Origin: Chitinophaga sp. CB10
GTDB lineage: Bacteria > Bacteroidota > Bacteroidia > Chitinophagales > Chitinophagaceae
Assembly: GCA_001870995.2 (NCBI GenBank)
Contig: MLAV02000001.1
Span: 310,001 to 374,000, forward strand
Direction: 5' to 3'
Length of the DNA stretch: 64,000 bases
Part shown: positions 36,612 through 45,610 of the stretch, piece after piece
How the letters are laid out: every line of letters begins with the position of its first letter
Numbering within the stretch: the first letter of the stretch is position 1
Program-made: the position numbers and the translations under genes
Notes under the pieces: generated by a model
The model's database searches: none
The model's input: only the letters and a program-made list of their open reading frames with translations
What the model was told of the DNA's origin: nothing

Positions 36612-36812
36612 ATTTGAAATTTTGTAGAAGCGAGGAATAAATCTCAAATATGCCCGAAGAATAATTGAAAATATAAAGCGCTATCTGTTAGTGTGGGTTT
36701 GAATTTTTTTAAAAATAGGTAATTATATGTTAAGGAAGTGGTAAAGGTGGATTTGGTGTGTGTGATGGGAGGATTTGAGAGGTTGTTATATGGTATATAG
36801 CGGCATCATTGT

Positions 36813-36840
36813 AAAAAAAAAGCCTCACCGGAGAGGCAAG
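36813..36840 (-). terminator. Terminator of the purK-purE unit
   Basis: On the minus strand GCCTC pairs with GAGGC around a 6-nt loop and nine T follow, 28 bp beyond the purE stop. Confidence 0.75.
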
Positions 36841-36867
36841 GCTTATTGTTTTTTATGTTGTGCAGGA

Positions 36868-37362
36868 TTAGAATTGTTCCAGCGTTTCGTTTTGTTTATT
36901 GACCTTTTCAAAGTTTTCCTTTTTGAAATCGGCCAGTTTTTGACGCAGTTCGCTGTTGCTGGTGCCCAGGATCTGCACGGCCAGCAGGCCTGCGTTTTGC
37001 GCGTTATTTACGCCTACGGTTGCAACGGGAACGCCGCCGGGCATCTGCACGATGGAGAGGAGGGAATCCCAGCCATCGAGGGAGTTGGAGGATTTCACCG
37101 GTACGCCGATGACAGGCAAAGTGGTGATAGCGGCAACCATGCCCGGGAGGTGCGCTGCGCCGCCGGCTCCTGCGATGATGATCTTTAAGCCACGGGATTC
37201 AGCTTCGGTGGCGTACTCAAACATTTTTTGCGGCGTGCGGTGTGCGGACACAACAGTAAATTCGTAGCCTATGTCAAACTTCTTTAATACTTCAATTGCC
37301 TGACGCATGATAGGCGCATCGGAACTACTGCCCATGATAATGCCTACTTCTACCTGTTTCAT
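36868..37362 (-). CDS. purE: 5-(carboxyamino)imidazole ribonucleotide mutase PurE
   Basis: 164 residues, class I PurE. Conserved active-site segment IIMGSSSDAPIM at the start, VVSAHRTPQKMFEYA with the catalytic His, and AGAGGAAHLPGMVAA. Converts N5-CAIR to CAIR in purine synthesis. Lies 5 bp after purK. Confidence 0.97.
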   Translation of the reverse strand: MKQVEVGIIMGSSSDAPIMRQAIEVLKKFDIGYEFTVVSAHRTPQKMFEYATEAESRGLKIIIAGAGGAAHLPGMVAAITTLPVIGVPVKSSNSLDGWDSLLSIVQMPGGVPVATVGVNNAQNAGLLAVQILGTSNSELRQKLADFKKENFEKVNKQNETLEQF

Positions 37363-37367
37363 ATAGA

Positions 37368-38486
37368 TTAATTTAAAACTTTTCGAATTGTTTCCGCTTT
37401 GGCGACGATGCTTTCCATGGTATCGCCGGCGATGGTGATGTGCCCGATCTTCCTGCCGGGGCGGTGGTCGATTTTACCGTACCAGTGGAGGTGTGCGCCT
37501 TTGATGGCGAGCAGGCGTGTCAGCACGTCCTTTTTATTGGCATTGAGGTAAGTGCTGTCGAGTATATTCATCATCAGGGATGGGAAGCGCAGGTCCGTTT
37601 CGCCCAGCGGCATGCCGATGATGGCGCGCAGCAGCTGTTCGTACTGGGAGGTGATGCTGGCTTCAATGGTGTGGTGGCCGCTGTTGTGCGGGCGCGGGGC
37701 CAGCTCGTTCACGACTACCTGGTTATCTTTGGTGATGAACATTTCCACGGCGATGATGCCTACCAGTTTAAATGCTTCCGCTACTTTTTCAGCGAGGGCG
37801 GTAGCTTGCCCGAGGATGGATGCATCCAGCTGTGCCGGCGCGATCTGGTAATCGAGGATAAATTTCTCCCCGGAGAACTGCATCATTACGGCATCGTAGC
37901 ATTTCACTTCGCCTTGCTCGTTTCTGGCTACGATGACGGCGATTTCATGTTTGATGTCCACCAGTTCTTCCAGTACGCAAGGCGCGTCGAAAGCTGCTTC
38001 GATGTCGGCCTTGGATTTAAGGACCATCACGCCGTAACCATCGTATCCGTCGCGGCGTTTTTTCAGGCAGCCGGGCAGTTTATCTTCGATGGCATAGAGT
38101 TCATTTTTACCCTGTATGGCTACGCCTGGTACTACCGGGATGTTGTGGGATTGCAGGAATTGTTTCTGGGTGTATTTATCCTGGATCACGGCGATTGTTT
38201 CAGGGGAGGGGTACACTTTTACGCCTTGTTTTTCCAGCTGGCGTAATGCGTCGATATTCACCGCTTCCCTTTCGATGGTGATCACATCCATGTTTTTACC
38301 GAATTCGAGTACCGCTTCGTATGAAGTGGGATCAGCACAAATAAAAGAGGAAGTATAACGGGAGCAGGGCGCTTGCGGATCTTTATCCATTGCTGATACG
38401 TTAACGCCGAGGTCAATGGCATGTCTGATGAGCATGGCGCCCAGCTGACCGCCTCCTAATATTCCTATTTTCAAAGTTTCAAGCAT
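37368..38486 (-). CDS. purK: 5-(carboxyamino)imidazole ribonucleotide synthase PurK
   Basis: 372 residues from the ATG at 38486. ATP-grasp enzyme with ILGGGQLGAMLIRHA at the N-terminus and the substrate loop LAPRPHNSGHHTIEASITSQ. Makes N5-CAIR from AIR, ATP and bicarbonate. A full -7 element (TACCTTTG, minus strand) lies 17 nt before the start. Co-transcribed with purE. Confidence 0.97.
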   Translation of the reverse strand: MLETLKIGILGGGQLGAMLIRHAIDLGVNVSAMDKDPQAPCSRYTSSFICADPTSYEAVLEFGKNMDVITIEREAVNIDALRQLEKQGVKVYPSPETIAVIQDKYTQKQFLQSHNIPVVPGVAIQGKNELYAIEDKLPGCLKKRRDGYDGYGVMVLKSKADIEAAFDAPCVLEELVDIKHEIAVIVARNEQGEVKCYDAVMMQFSGEKFILDYQIAPAQLDASILGQATALAEKVAEAFKLVGIIAVEMFITKDNQVVVNELAPRPHNSGHHTIEASITSQYEQLLRAIIGMPLGETDLRFPSLMMNILDSTYLNANKKDVLTRLLAIKGAHLHWYGKIDHRPGRKIGHITIAGDTMESIVAKAETIRKVLN

Positions 38487-38503
38487 AGCATTCAATTGGG
38501 ATG

Positions 38504-38511
38504 CAAAGGTA
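38504..38511 (-). promoter_or_regulatory. -7 element of purK-purE
   Basis: Minus strand TACCTTTG, full match to TAnnTTTG, 17 nt before the purK ATG. Confidence 0.55.
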
Positions 38512-38586
38512 TAAAACTAATTGGAAATGATGGAATGGGGCGGAGGAGGTTGATATGTGGGGAAGTTTAATATGTGTGGAGGCCCG

Positions 38587-40167
38587 CTAATGCAGCGCGC
38601 CTCCATCTTCCAGCGCATTGGGCGGCAGTTTTTGCACCGCGCCTTCAGCAGTTGTTTTCAATTTACCCCGGCGGATCTTATCCTTAAAGGCTTCCCGCAT
38701 GGCGGGGCTGGGGCCTTTCATGAGTATGATGAGAGAGCCGTATTCCAGCGCATAGGGGTTAGTGACGGAATCCACGAGGGTGACCTCTTTGAATTCTTTG
38801 ATAAAGCCGTGTTGCATTTCCTGCCTGTCGTCCGTTACCAGGAGGATGGTTTCGAAGGAATCGAGGTCTTGTGGCATCCAGTACAGGAAACTGGCATTAT
38901 CGCTATACGCAGGCGGCAGGTGATATTTTGGCGCATAGTAGTTCACTGCGCCGGCCTGGCCGTAGTTATCGCAAAACAGGATGGTGTGCGCCTTTTCCGT
39001 GCTATCCAGCGTGCTGTAGGCTTTTGCCACCTTTTGCGTGATCTCTTCCCAGGAGAGCATATCGGCAAAGTCCTGCGGCAGCGCGTGATCCCGGCGATCG
39101 CCCCAGCGCAGCACCCCTGCTTTGCGGGGGAGGTCGTGCTGCTGGTAGTAGGCCGCCATTGCCGCCGGCGGTTTGATCGGCAGCAGTAATGGCAGCAGGA
39201 TATAGCCTATGCATGCGCTAAACGCCACCATGCCCATTTTCCACCAGCGGTTGGCCGACTTTTCCAGGCAGGCGGCGCCGAAGGCGAAGAGGATAGGATA
39301 GGCGCCCTGGGTATAGTAGCTTTTACCCTGGCCGATCATCAGCAGGGTGACGGTGAGGAGGAATGCCCAGGCGATGAAGCGGTATTGTTTGCTGCGGGCC
39401 GTCCATACCAGGCCGGCCACCCAGGTGATCACCGTGGCGATGTTCAGCAGCAGCTGATCCAGGAGGAAGCTCCAGGGGCTGAGGTATTGCAGCTGGTCAT
39501 CGTGCAGGGTTTTCATGTGATAGACCACCGGGAAGCCGTTGGCAGCCTGCCAGAGGAGGTTGGGCAGGGCAATGAGGATGCCCAGGCCGGCAGCGAAGTA
39601 AAAGTGCCGGCTGGCAAGGATTTTTTTGTCCCATGAGAGGAGTAATCCGCCCGCGATGCCGGCGGCAAAGAACGCCATGGTGTATTTACTCAATATGCCA
39701 AGTCCTAAGCTGACACCCGCCAGGTACAGGTACACCGGTTTTGCGGTTTGTTTATACCGGATGAGCCCATACGCCATGGCCGTCCACCAAAAAATATCGA
39801 GGAAGTTGGGCTGGAACAGGAAGTGCATGCGGAGCCACGCGCCGGTCACAAACGGCAGCCAGGCCAGTACCAGGGCAAACCAGCGGCCGCCCAGGTGCAG
39901 CGTCATGCGGCCTACGAGCAGGTAGGTCAGCGCGCCGGCGAGGGAAGGCCATATTTTGATCGCCCACAGGGCGCCGCCCATGAGGTTAGTGAGCCAGGCG
40001 AACACGGAGAGCAGCGGCGGCGCTTCCATATAGCCCCAGGCCATGTGGCGGGCTTCGGCGAGGTACAGCAGCTCGTCGCGGTGCGGACCCCATTGCGGGT
40101 CCTGTAATACAAAAGGTAAAACGAGTTTTACCAGCGCAAGGAGGTAGAGGAGGTGAACAGGTTTCAT
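38587..40167 (-). CDS. Glycosyltransferase family 39 (PMT/ArnT-like) membrane protein
   Basis: 526 residues. About 11 membrane segments, then a periplasmic C-terminal domain (about 340-526). The first loop carries Asp31-Glu32 in GPHRDELLYLAEARHM, the GT-C catalytic motif, and a second conserved stretch MEAPPLLSVFAWL. Transfers a sugar from a polyprenyl-phosphate carrier to an unknown acceptor. Monocistronic. Confidence 0.9.
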   Translation of the reverse strand: MKPVHLLYLLALVKLVLPFVLQDPQWGPHRDELLYLAEARHMAWGYMEAPPLLSVFAWLTNLMGGALWAIKIWPSLAGALTYLLVGRMTLHLGGRWFALVLAWLPFVTGAWLRMHFLFQPNFLDIFWWTAMAYGLIRYKQTAKPVYLYLAGVSLGLGILSKYTMAFFAAGIAGGLLLSWDKKILASRHFYFAAGLGILIALPNLLWQAANGFPVVYHMKTLHDDQLQYLSPWSFLLDQLLLNIATVITWVAGLVWTARSKQYRFIAWAFLLTVTLLMIGQGKSYYTQGAYPILFAFGAACLEKSANRWWKMGMVAFSACIGYILLPLLLPIKPPAAMAAYYQQHDLPRKAGVLRWGDRRDHALPQDFADMLSWEEITQKVAKAYSTLDSTEKAHTILFCDNYGQAGAVNYYAPKYHLPPAYSDNASFLYWMPQDLDSFETILLVTDDRQEMQHGFIKEFKEVTLVDSVTNPYALEYGSLIILMKGPSPAMREAFKDKIRRGKLKTTAEGAVQKLPPNALEDGGALH

Positions 40168-40240
40168 AGCAAAAAGGTAAAGAGAAAAACGGGGGAATGG
40201 GAGCGGATTTTGACCAATGACAGGAAAATGGTGACGTTTT

Positions 40241-40408
40241 GCAGCGTTTGGGGGGATGGTTTGATTTGTTGGAGGCAGGTTGGAGCGTTTTGCTGGCTAT
40301 CGTTTGATTTGTTTGACGCCTGTTGCAACTTTTCCCAGCTATGGCTTGATTTGTCGGACGCATGTTGCAGCGTTTTCCCGGCTATTGTTATATTTGCCGG
40401 TATGTCTG
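40241..40408. repeat. Four imperfect 42-43 bp tandem repeats forming a repeated promoter
   Basis: Copies at 40241-40282, 40283-40325, 40326-40367 and 40368-40408 share GCGTTTTCCCGGCTAT and TTGATTTGT-GGACGC-TGTTG. Each copy has TTG, about 20 bp, then TTGATTTG; in the last copy this octamer is TATATTTG, a perfect -7 element, right before the ATG at 40402. It looks like amplification of a promoter unit, with only the last copy consensus. Confidence 0.65.
40389..40396 (+). promoter_or_regulatory. -7 element abutting the start codon
   Basis: TATATTTG, with TTG at 40365-40367 (21 bp upstream) as -33. The ATG follows after 5 bases, so the mRNA is probably leaderless. Confidence 0.55.
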
Positions 40409-41091
40409 ACGCCGGGAAACAAATTCATCAAGTAAACAGTTTTGAAGACCTTGTAAATACGCCTTTTCGTGGGTCCGTTAACGCTATCTGCTGGACGCGG
40501 ACATTGGCCGGCGATTTCGCCGAGATCGTGGGGAAGCTGGCACAAGAGGGGAATATTACAGAAGTGGCCCCCGCTGCGTTGCTCACGCTGCAATTGAGCG
40601 AGCAGGGGCAGCTTGCCCGCGACGTGCTTTTGCACGACCTGGACCTGCTGAAAGCCCATGGCGCCTCCCCGGTGCTGAATGTGATCGCGTATTATGAGCA
40701 GGACGAAACCTTGCCGTTTTTTCCAACAGATGTCTATTCCTGGCATGTGGACCGTTCCCCCGTTCCGACGGATACGTTTCTATGTACCTACTACGGCGCG
40801 TCCAGTGATATATTGCCCAATGCGCAAGGCGTGCAGAAGGTACTTGTTCCGGAGATACGCGCGCAGTTGAGGAAGTTGTATGATGGTCCTGAGGAAGGGT
40901 TTGAGGCATTCCTGGAAGAGCATTTTTTTGATTTGCATTATGCCGCCCTGCCGGGCGCTCAGCCGGTGAACGCAGGGCTGGGGAATTTGTGGCGGCTGGC
41001 GGTGGATCATCCGGGGAGTGAGGTGCTGCCGTGTTTGCACAGGGCGCCGAAGGAAAGGAAGGGGGAGAGGAGGTTGTTGTTAATTTGTTAA
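40402..41091 (+). CDS. DUF1826-like protein
   Basis: 229 residues, soluble. The pattern SWHVDRSPVPTDTFLCTYYG, then a late LHRAPKERKGERRLLLIC, corresponds to the order of DUF1826, where His residues and an Arg-Leu-Leu strand close the domain. The start at 40402 is chosen over upstream codons because those fall in the tandem promoter repeats. Function of DUF1826 is not known to me. Confidence 0.65.
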   Translation: MSDAGKQIHQVNSFEDLVNTPFRGSVNAICWTRTLAGDFAEIVGKLAQEGNITEVAPAALLTLQLSEQGQLARDVLLHDLDLLKAHGASPVLNVIAYYEQDETLPFFPTDVYSWHVDRSPVPTDTFLCTYYGASSDILPNAQGVQKVLVPEIRAQLRKLYDGPEEGFEAFLEEHFFDLHYAALPGAQPVNAGLGNLWRLAVDHPGSEVLPCLHRAPKERKGERRLLLIC

Positions 41092-41110
41092 ACATCTATT
41101 TCGCTAATTG

Positions 41111-41629
41111 ATGAAGAAGTGGTCTGCATTCAGTCCGTATTTCAAACAGCTGGAAGTGCCTGCCAGGACTCTCCTTTTACAGGAAGGGCAGGTGTCCCGG
41201 ACCATGTTCTTTATTGAAAAGGGATGCCTGCGGACATGGATCAATAATGACGGCAGGGATATCACTACGCAATTTTTCTTTGAAGGGGACAGTGTTTCTG
41301 CGATAGAGAGCTTTAGAACCAACCAGCCAAGTTTATATAGCATCGAAAGTTTGGAGCCCTGTGTGCTACAAACCATCTCGCAGCAGGACTTTCACGATAT
41401 TATTGAAAACCTGCCGGCGATTAGATCAGAACTGGAAGCGCATTTGTTTAAACGCCTGCTGCATTCCCAAAAGGTTTTTTATTCCTACCTCAAAAACAAT
41501 CCTCAGCAACGTTATGAGGAGTTGCTCCAAGAATACCCGCACATTGTGCAGCGGGTTCCTCAACATTATATTGCTTCCTACCTGGGTATTACCCCTGTTT
41601 CGTTGAGCCGGATACGTAACCGGCGCTAA
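41111..41629 (+). CDS. Crp/Fnr family transcriptional regulator
   Basis: 172 residues. Cyclic-nucleotide-binding fold (about 10-115, LEVPARTLLLQEGQVSRTMF) followed by a short helix-turn-helix ending YIASYLGITPVSLSRIR. Bacteroidota members are often this short. It probably controls the flavodoxin-fold reductase 80 bp downstream. Confidence 0.92.
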   Translation: MKKWSAFSPYFKQLEVPARTLLLQEGQVSRTMFFIEKGCLRTWINNDGRDITTQFFFEGDSVSAIESFRTNQPSLYSIESLEPCVLQTISQQDFHDIIENLPAIRSELEAHLFKRLLHSQKVFYSYLKNNPQQRYEELLQEYPHIVQRVPQHYIASYLGITPVSLSRIRNRR

Positions 41630-41709
41630 AGTTCAGGGAAGTTCATTTCTTAACAAATGTTATCGTCCGCGCTTGCCAGGCTGCTCAATTTTGCAGTGTA
41701 ATCAACAAC

Positions 41710-42312
41710 ATGCAAATGAGAACAGTAATTGTATTTAATCATCCCTACGAAGGCAGTTTCTGCAATGCTATATTACAGGCCGTAACGAAAGGGTTGCACA
41801 AGGCCGGTCAGGAGGTGGACCTGATGCACCTCGACCGGGATGGGTTTAACCCTGCCATGTCGCAAGGCGACCTTCAGGCCTTTGTGGCGCACCAGCCGGT
41901 TGACCCTCAGGTGATCGACTACTGCGGGCGGTTGAAAAAAGCGGATCAGGTGATTTTTATATTCCCCATCTGGTGGGATATTATGCCGGCAACAACGAAA
42001 GGATTTATTGACCGGGTGTTGGCGCCTGGCGTAGTGTATGACCATCACCCGAGAGGGTTTGGATTGGTGCCGCTGCTGACAAACCTAAAAAGCGTAACCA
42101 TCATAACGACGATGAATAAGCCTGGGATCATGTATTCCCTGCTTATTGGGAATTTAATCAGGAAGGTAATGTTGAGGAGTGTTTTCAGGACGATGGGATA
42201 CAGGAATTTAAAATGGATCAGTTTTACGCGGGTGAAGACGAGGCGGCAGGAGAAGCGGGTGCAGTGGCTGGAAGGGTTGGAGAGAAAGTTTGCGGCAACG
42301 GCGTCCAGGTAA
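41710..42312 (+). CDS. NAD(P)H-dependent oxidoreductase (flavodoxin-like fold)
   Basis: 200 residues. NQO/MdaB-type flavodoxin fold: first strand TVIVFNHPYEGSFCNAIL with the FMN/FAD phosphate loop, and FIFPIWWDIMPATTKGFIDR around the isoalloxazine. Likely a quinone or electrophile reductase. Same direction as the Crp/Fnr gene. Confidence 0.92.
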   Translation: MQMRTVIVFNHPYEGSFCNAILQAVTKGLHKAGQEVDLMHLDRDGFNPAMSQGDLQAFVAHQPVDPQVIDYCGRLKKADQVIFIFPIWWDIMPATTKGFIDRVLAPGVVYDHHPRGFGLVPLLTNLKSVTIITTMNKPGIMYSLLIGNLIRKVMLRSVFRTMGYRNLKWISFTRVKTRRQEKRVQWLEGLERKFAATASR

Positions 42313-42347
42313 ACATGGATGGCAAGTTTTGAAGTAGCCTGTTCTCG

Positions 42348-42371
42348 ATACTGCTGCGGCCTCAGCAGTAT
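42348..42371. terminator. Hairpin after the oxidoreductase
   Basis: ATACTGCTG pairs with CAGCAGTAT around a 6-nt loop, 36 bp after the stop. No T-run, so a weak terminator candidate. Confidence 0.4.
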
Positions 42372-42482
42372 TGCCGTGTGACCTATCCTACGAGTCAATT
42401 TTATCACATTCCCGTAATATTTTCACTTAATTATTAAAGTTTAAACGCTTTTTTGGGCTTTTTCTTATTGTTTTTTAATATT

Positions 42483-42503
42483 TTGCGTGAAATTTTCACG
42501 CAA
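42483..42503. promoter_or_regulatory. Perfect palindrome over the start of the AAA15/RloB pair
   Basis: TTGCGTGAAA-T-TTTCACGCAA is a perfect 10-1-10 dyad ending at the first base of the ATG. It suits an operator for autoregulation or, as RNA, a hairpin hiding the start codon. Confidence 0.5.
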
Positions 42504-43864
42504 TGCTCGTCCGCTTCATCGTCTCTAATTTATTTTCCTTCAAGGAACCTACTGAGTTCAATATGCTGCCCGGCAGGTTTAACCGGCTGCCACATCATGT
42601 TATTACCGCCGGAAATGTCAATCTGTTGAAGTTGAACGCGATGTACGGTGCAAACGGGGCAGGTAAGAGCAATTTTATTCATGCCCTCGCCATACTAAGA
42701 GATTTTCTGATCGATGGCAGGATGCCTATTGACCTTATAACGGAAACTTTCAAGTTTGACCGGGAAAGTGCTCAAAAGGATGTGTATCTCGGTATTGAGT
42801 TCATCAAAGAAGACGTGCCTTACTATTACGGACTGACGATTAATCAGGGCATCATTGTAGAGGAGGAATTGCAAATAAGTGGCATAGGCCAAAAGAGTGA
42901 CAAGGTGCTGTTTATTCGAAAAGATAAAATCGAAGAAAAGGACCTTGCATTAACTTTTTCCAAAGAGGTAAATGAGGACCGGGAAGCTGCATTATTTCCT
43001 GAGTTTTTAAAAAACGAGATTTTGGAGCGGAATGTACCTGTCTTGTTTTATATGAGAAACAGAAACAACAAAGTTTTCGAACCATTTAAGAAGGCCCTGG
43101 AATGGTTTGAAAGAGGACTTGAACTGATTTTACCTTTTTCCAAACCCAGTGGATTAGCCATGAGGTTGGAAAAAGATGAAAATTTCCGCCGGTTTACTGT
43201 CGACCTGATGAAGTCTTTCAATACCGGTATTGAAGATATTCACGTGCAGACAATTCCCATCGAAGAATATTTTGGTGAAGATAATAAACACGAGGCTGAA
43301 AGGATTATCGCCGATTTACGGGCTAAGGCGGGAAAAGGAAAATATATTCATACGCACTGGGAGGAAGTAGTATTCGTTTTAGAAAACAACCTGCCTGTTG
43401 CAAAGAGAATCGAACTGTCTCATGGGGAGGATAATGGCCAGGCCAGGTTTCTTTTTTCTGAAGAATCAGACGGTACCAGGAGATTGCTTGAATACATTCC
43501 TGCGATCTATAGTGCAGTGAATTGGAACAGAACTTTTTTCATTGATGAAATAGAGCGAAGTATTCATCCTTTGTTAATCAAAGAGCTTATCCGCAAGTTC
43601 TCTCATGACAAACATACGAAAGGACAATTAATTTTCTCCACACACGAAGCCAACCTCCTGGATCAGGATATTTTCCGTCCTGATGAAATTTGGTTTGCTG
43701 AAAAGAATAAACAAGGAGCCACTCAACTATATCCTTTGAGCGAATTCAAAGAGCACCATACTATTGATATACGCAAAGGTTATCTCAATGGGCGTTATGG
43801 CGCTATTCCGTTCCTGGGCAATTTAAAAGACTTAAACTGGGAACAGTATGCCGAAGCCAATTAA
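42503..43864 (+). CDS. AAA15 family ATPase (RloA/AbiLi-like)
   Basis: 453 residues. ABC/SMC-like ATPase of the AAA15 (OLD-related) group: Walker A GANGAGKS at 49-56, signature region SDGTRRLLE from 322, Walker B FFIDE with Asp348-Glu349, and the H-loop FSTHE with His381. The N-terminal RFIVSNLFSFKEP is typical. It overlaps the RloB gene by 17 bp and is therefore part of a two-gene unit. Such ATPase/nuclease pairs (AbiL, RloAB, PARIS in layout) act as phage defence; that role is inferred. Visibly AT-richer than the genes before it. Confidence 0.9.
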   Translation: MLVRFIVSNLFSFKEPTEFNMLPGRFNRLPHHVITAGNVNLLKLNAMYGANGAGKSNFIHALAILRDFLIDGRMPIDLITETFKFDRESAQKDVYLGIEFIKEDVPYYYGLTINQGIIVEEELQISGIGQKSDKVLFIRKDKIEEKDLALTFSKEVNEDREAALFPEFLKNEILERNVPVLFYMRNRNNKVFEPFKKALEWFERGLELILPFSKPSGLAMRLEKDENFRRFTVDLMKSFNTGIEDIHVQTIPIEEYFGEDNKHEAERIIADLRAKAGKGKYIHTHWEEVVFVLENNLPVAKRIELSHGEDNGQARFLFSEESDGTRRLLEYIPAIYSAVNWNRTFFIDEIERSIHPLLIKELIRKFSHDKHTKGQLIFSTHEANLLDQDIFRPDEIWFAEKNKQGATQLYPLSEFKEHHTIDIRKGYLNGRYGAIPFLGNLKDLNWEQYAEAN

Positions 43865-44477
43865 GTTTTCCTATGCGAAGAAGGAGCCTTTCCGGGACGC
43901 ATTCTTCTTTATCATTGTCTGTGAAGGGCAGAATCGGGAACCAGACTATTTCCGTTTTTTTGACGGTATATCTTCCAGAGTAAAGATTGTAACTGTAGAG
44001 AGTGACGGAGGAAACAGTGCTCCAAAGAAATTGATCGGGCGGGCAATATCAAAAGAACAGGAGCTGGATGCCAGCGCTGAAAAGGATCGTTTGTGGTTCG
44101 TTATTGATACGGATAAATGGAAAGCGCAACTTCATGAAATCAGGAAGGAGTGCGAAAGCAGGCCGCATTGGAAGGTTGCGCAAAGTAATCCCTGCTTTGA
44201 GGTATGGTTACATTTCCATGTGAAAAAAGGATTGCCTCCATTGGAAAATATCGCTAATTGCAAAAGCTGGAAGCCCTATTTGCCTACGATTATTCCCGGA
44301 GGATTCAATCCGGATATTCATCCTTCGGCCATAGAAACAGCCATCACTAATGCAAAGGCATCGTATGAGGCAAAAGGGTATGAACCTCAACCGGGCAGTA
44401 CAGAGTTATGGAAACTTGGAGAAGAGTTGATGGCTTTGATCAAGAACGATTTGGATCGGTTGCTTGTCGTATTTTAG
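43848..44477 (+). CDS. RloB family protein (AbiLii-like)
   Basis: 209 residues, one RloB domain with TOPRIM-like residues: FIIVCEGQNREPDYF with Glu26, then LWFVIDTDKW with Asp87 and Asp89, and a C-terminal segment SNPCFEVWLHFHV. RloB is the presumed nuclease partner of the AAA15 ATPase; the overlap implies coupled translation. Nuclease activity is inferred from related systems, not shown here. Confidence 0.9.
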   Translation: MPKPIKFSYAKKEPFRDAFFFIIVCEGQNREPDYFRFFDGISSRVKIVTVESDGGNSAPKKLIGRAISKEQELDASAEKDRLWFVIDTDKWKAQLHEIRKECESRPHWKVAQSNPCFEVWLHFHVKKGLPPLENIANCKSWKPYLPTIIPGGFNPDIHPSAIETAITNAKASYEAKGYEPQPGSTELWKLGEELMALIKNDLDRLLVVF

Positions 44478-44585
44478 CTATTACTGTTTATATAGCATAT
44501 TTATTGCTGGTTATATTTTGCTGATGCCTGTTCTGGGAGGCAGAAAGAAAAGCCTACTTACTTTTATATCTGGATCTTAGGCATC

Positions 44586-45485
44586 TTATTGGTTACTTGA
44601 TCTATACTCAATCGGAGTTCTCCCTGTTTTTTGTTTAAATAACCGGGTAAAATGCTGCTGGTATTTAAAGCCCAACTGAAAAGCTATATCACTAATAGAT
44701 TTGTTACCGTCAAATATCAAAACCTTTGCAGCATCAATCACTTTGGATTGAATATAGTCTAATGCTGTATTGCCAGTTTCCTTTTTGATAAGATCACCGA
44801 AGTAATTGCTCGATAAGTGCAACTGATCTGCACACCAGGCGACGGTTGGTAGTCCAAATGTCTGACAATTACCAGACTGAAAATAATGATCAAGAAGGCT
44901 TTCAAACCTAACTAAAATATCTTTATTGGCATGGCTGCGGGTAGTAAACTGGCGGTCATAAAAACGCATACAATAATTCAGTAACAATTCAATATTTGAT
45001 ACGATTAGTGTTTTACTATGCTTATCTATGTTTTGGTCTATTTCATAAGCAATCTTTGCGAAGCAATCATTAACAATCGCCCTTTCCTTTTTGGATAAGT
45101 GAAGGGCCTCATTCACTTCGTAAGAAAAAAAAGTATAATTCCTTATTTTTCTTCCAAGATCAGTTCCTTTAATTAGGTCGGGGTGAAATACAAGCGCTTT
45201 GCCGGATGGCTTGATCACCTTGCCCTTGCTGTCAATGCCATAAATCTGTCCTGGTGATATAAAAACGAGTGTTCCGTCTTCATAATCATAAGACTGGCAG
45301 CCATACTTTATATCACCGCACTTGATGTACTTCAAAAAAATGGCATAAATACCCATATATCTTTTGAAATATTGATAGGTGGGCATTTCATCAAAATTCA
45401 CTACACTCACAAGAGGATGTAATGTTTCAACTCCCACTGTCTGGTTGTATTGTTTAACAGTATCTATTCTTTCCACCTGTTTCAT
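44586..45485 (-). CDS. AraC family transcriptional regulator (paralogue of the gene at 1377)
   Basis: 299 residues, same layout as the gene at 1377-2270: sensor region about 1-175 and AraC helix-turn-helix about 195-297 ending HFTRLFKQKTGRTPIEYR. It diverges from a carboxymuconolactone decarboxylase gene, and the intergenic region carries a 36-bp segment also found at the other paralogue. It is AT-richer than its paralogue, which fits the low-GC stretch it lies in. Confidence 0.92.
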   Translation of the reverse strand: MKQVERIDTVKQYNQTVGVETLHPLVSVVNFDEMPTYQYFKRYMGIYAIFLKYIKCGDIKYGCQSYDYEDGTLVFISPGQIYGIDSKGKVIKPSGKALVFHPDLIKGTDLGRKIRNYTFFSYEVNEALHLSKKERAIVNDCFAKIAYEIDQNIDKHSKTLIVSNIELLLNYCMRFYDRQFTTRSHANKDILVRFESLLDHYFQSGNCQTFGLPTVAWCADQLHLSSNYFGDLIKKETGNTALDYIQSKVIDAAKVLIFDGNKSISDIAFQLGFKYQQHFTRLFKQKTGRTPIEYRSSNQ

Positions 45486-45505
45486 AGCCTGTATTTCAAT
45501 TTATA

Positions 45506-45513
45506 CAAATTTA
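45506..45513 (-). promoter_or_regulatory. -7 element of the second AraC gene
   Basis: Minus strand TAAATTTG, full match to TAnnTTTG, 20 nt before the ATG; embedded in the same TTTATACAAAT context as at 2282. Confidence 0.5.
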
Positions 45514-45552
45514 GCAAACCTTGATATGTGTTAAAGACAATGGAACCCAAAT

Positions 45553-45588
45553 CGGTGAAATTGGTAAATAAATCTGTGTTATGTATAA
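45553..45588. promoter_or_regulatory. Candidate AraC operator shared with 2325-2360
   Basis: CGGTGAAATTGGTAAATAAA and the next 16 bp align without gaps to the segment upstream of the first AraC gene (24 of 36 identical). Confidence 0.5.
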
Positions 45589-45610
45589 AAAAAGGCTGTT
45601 GGATAACAGG

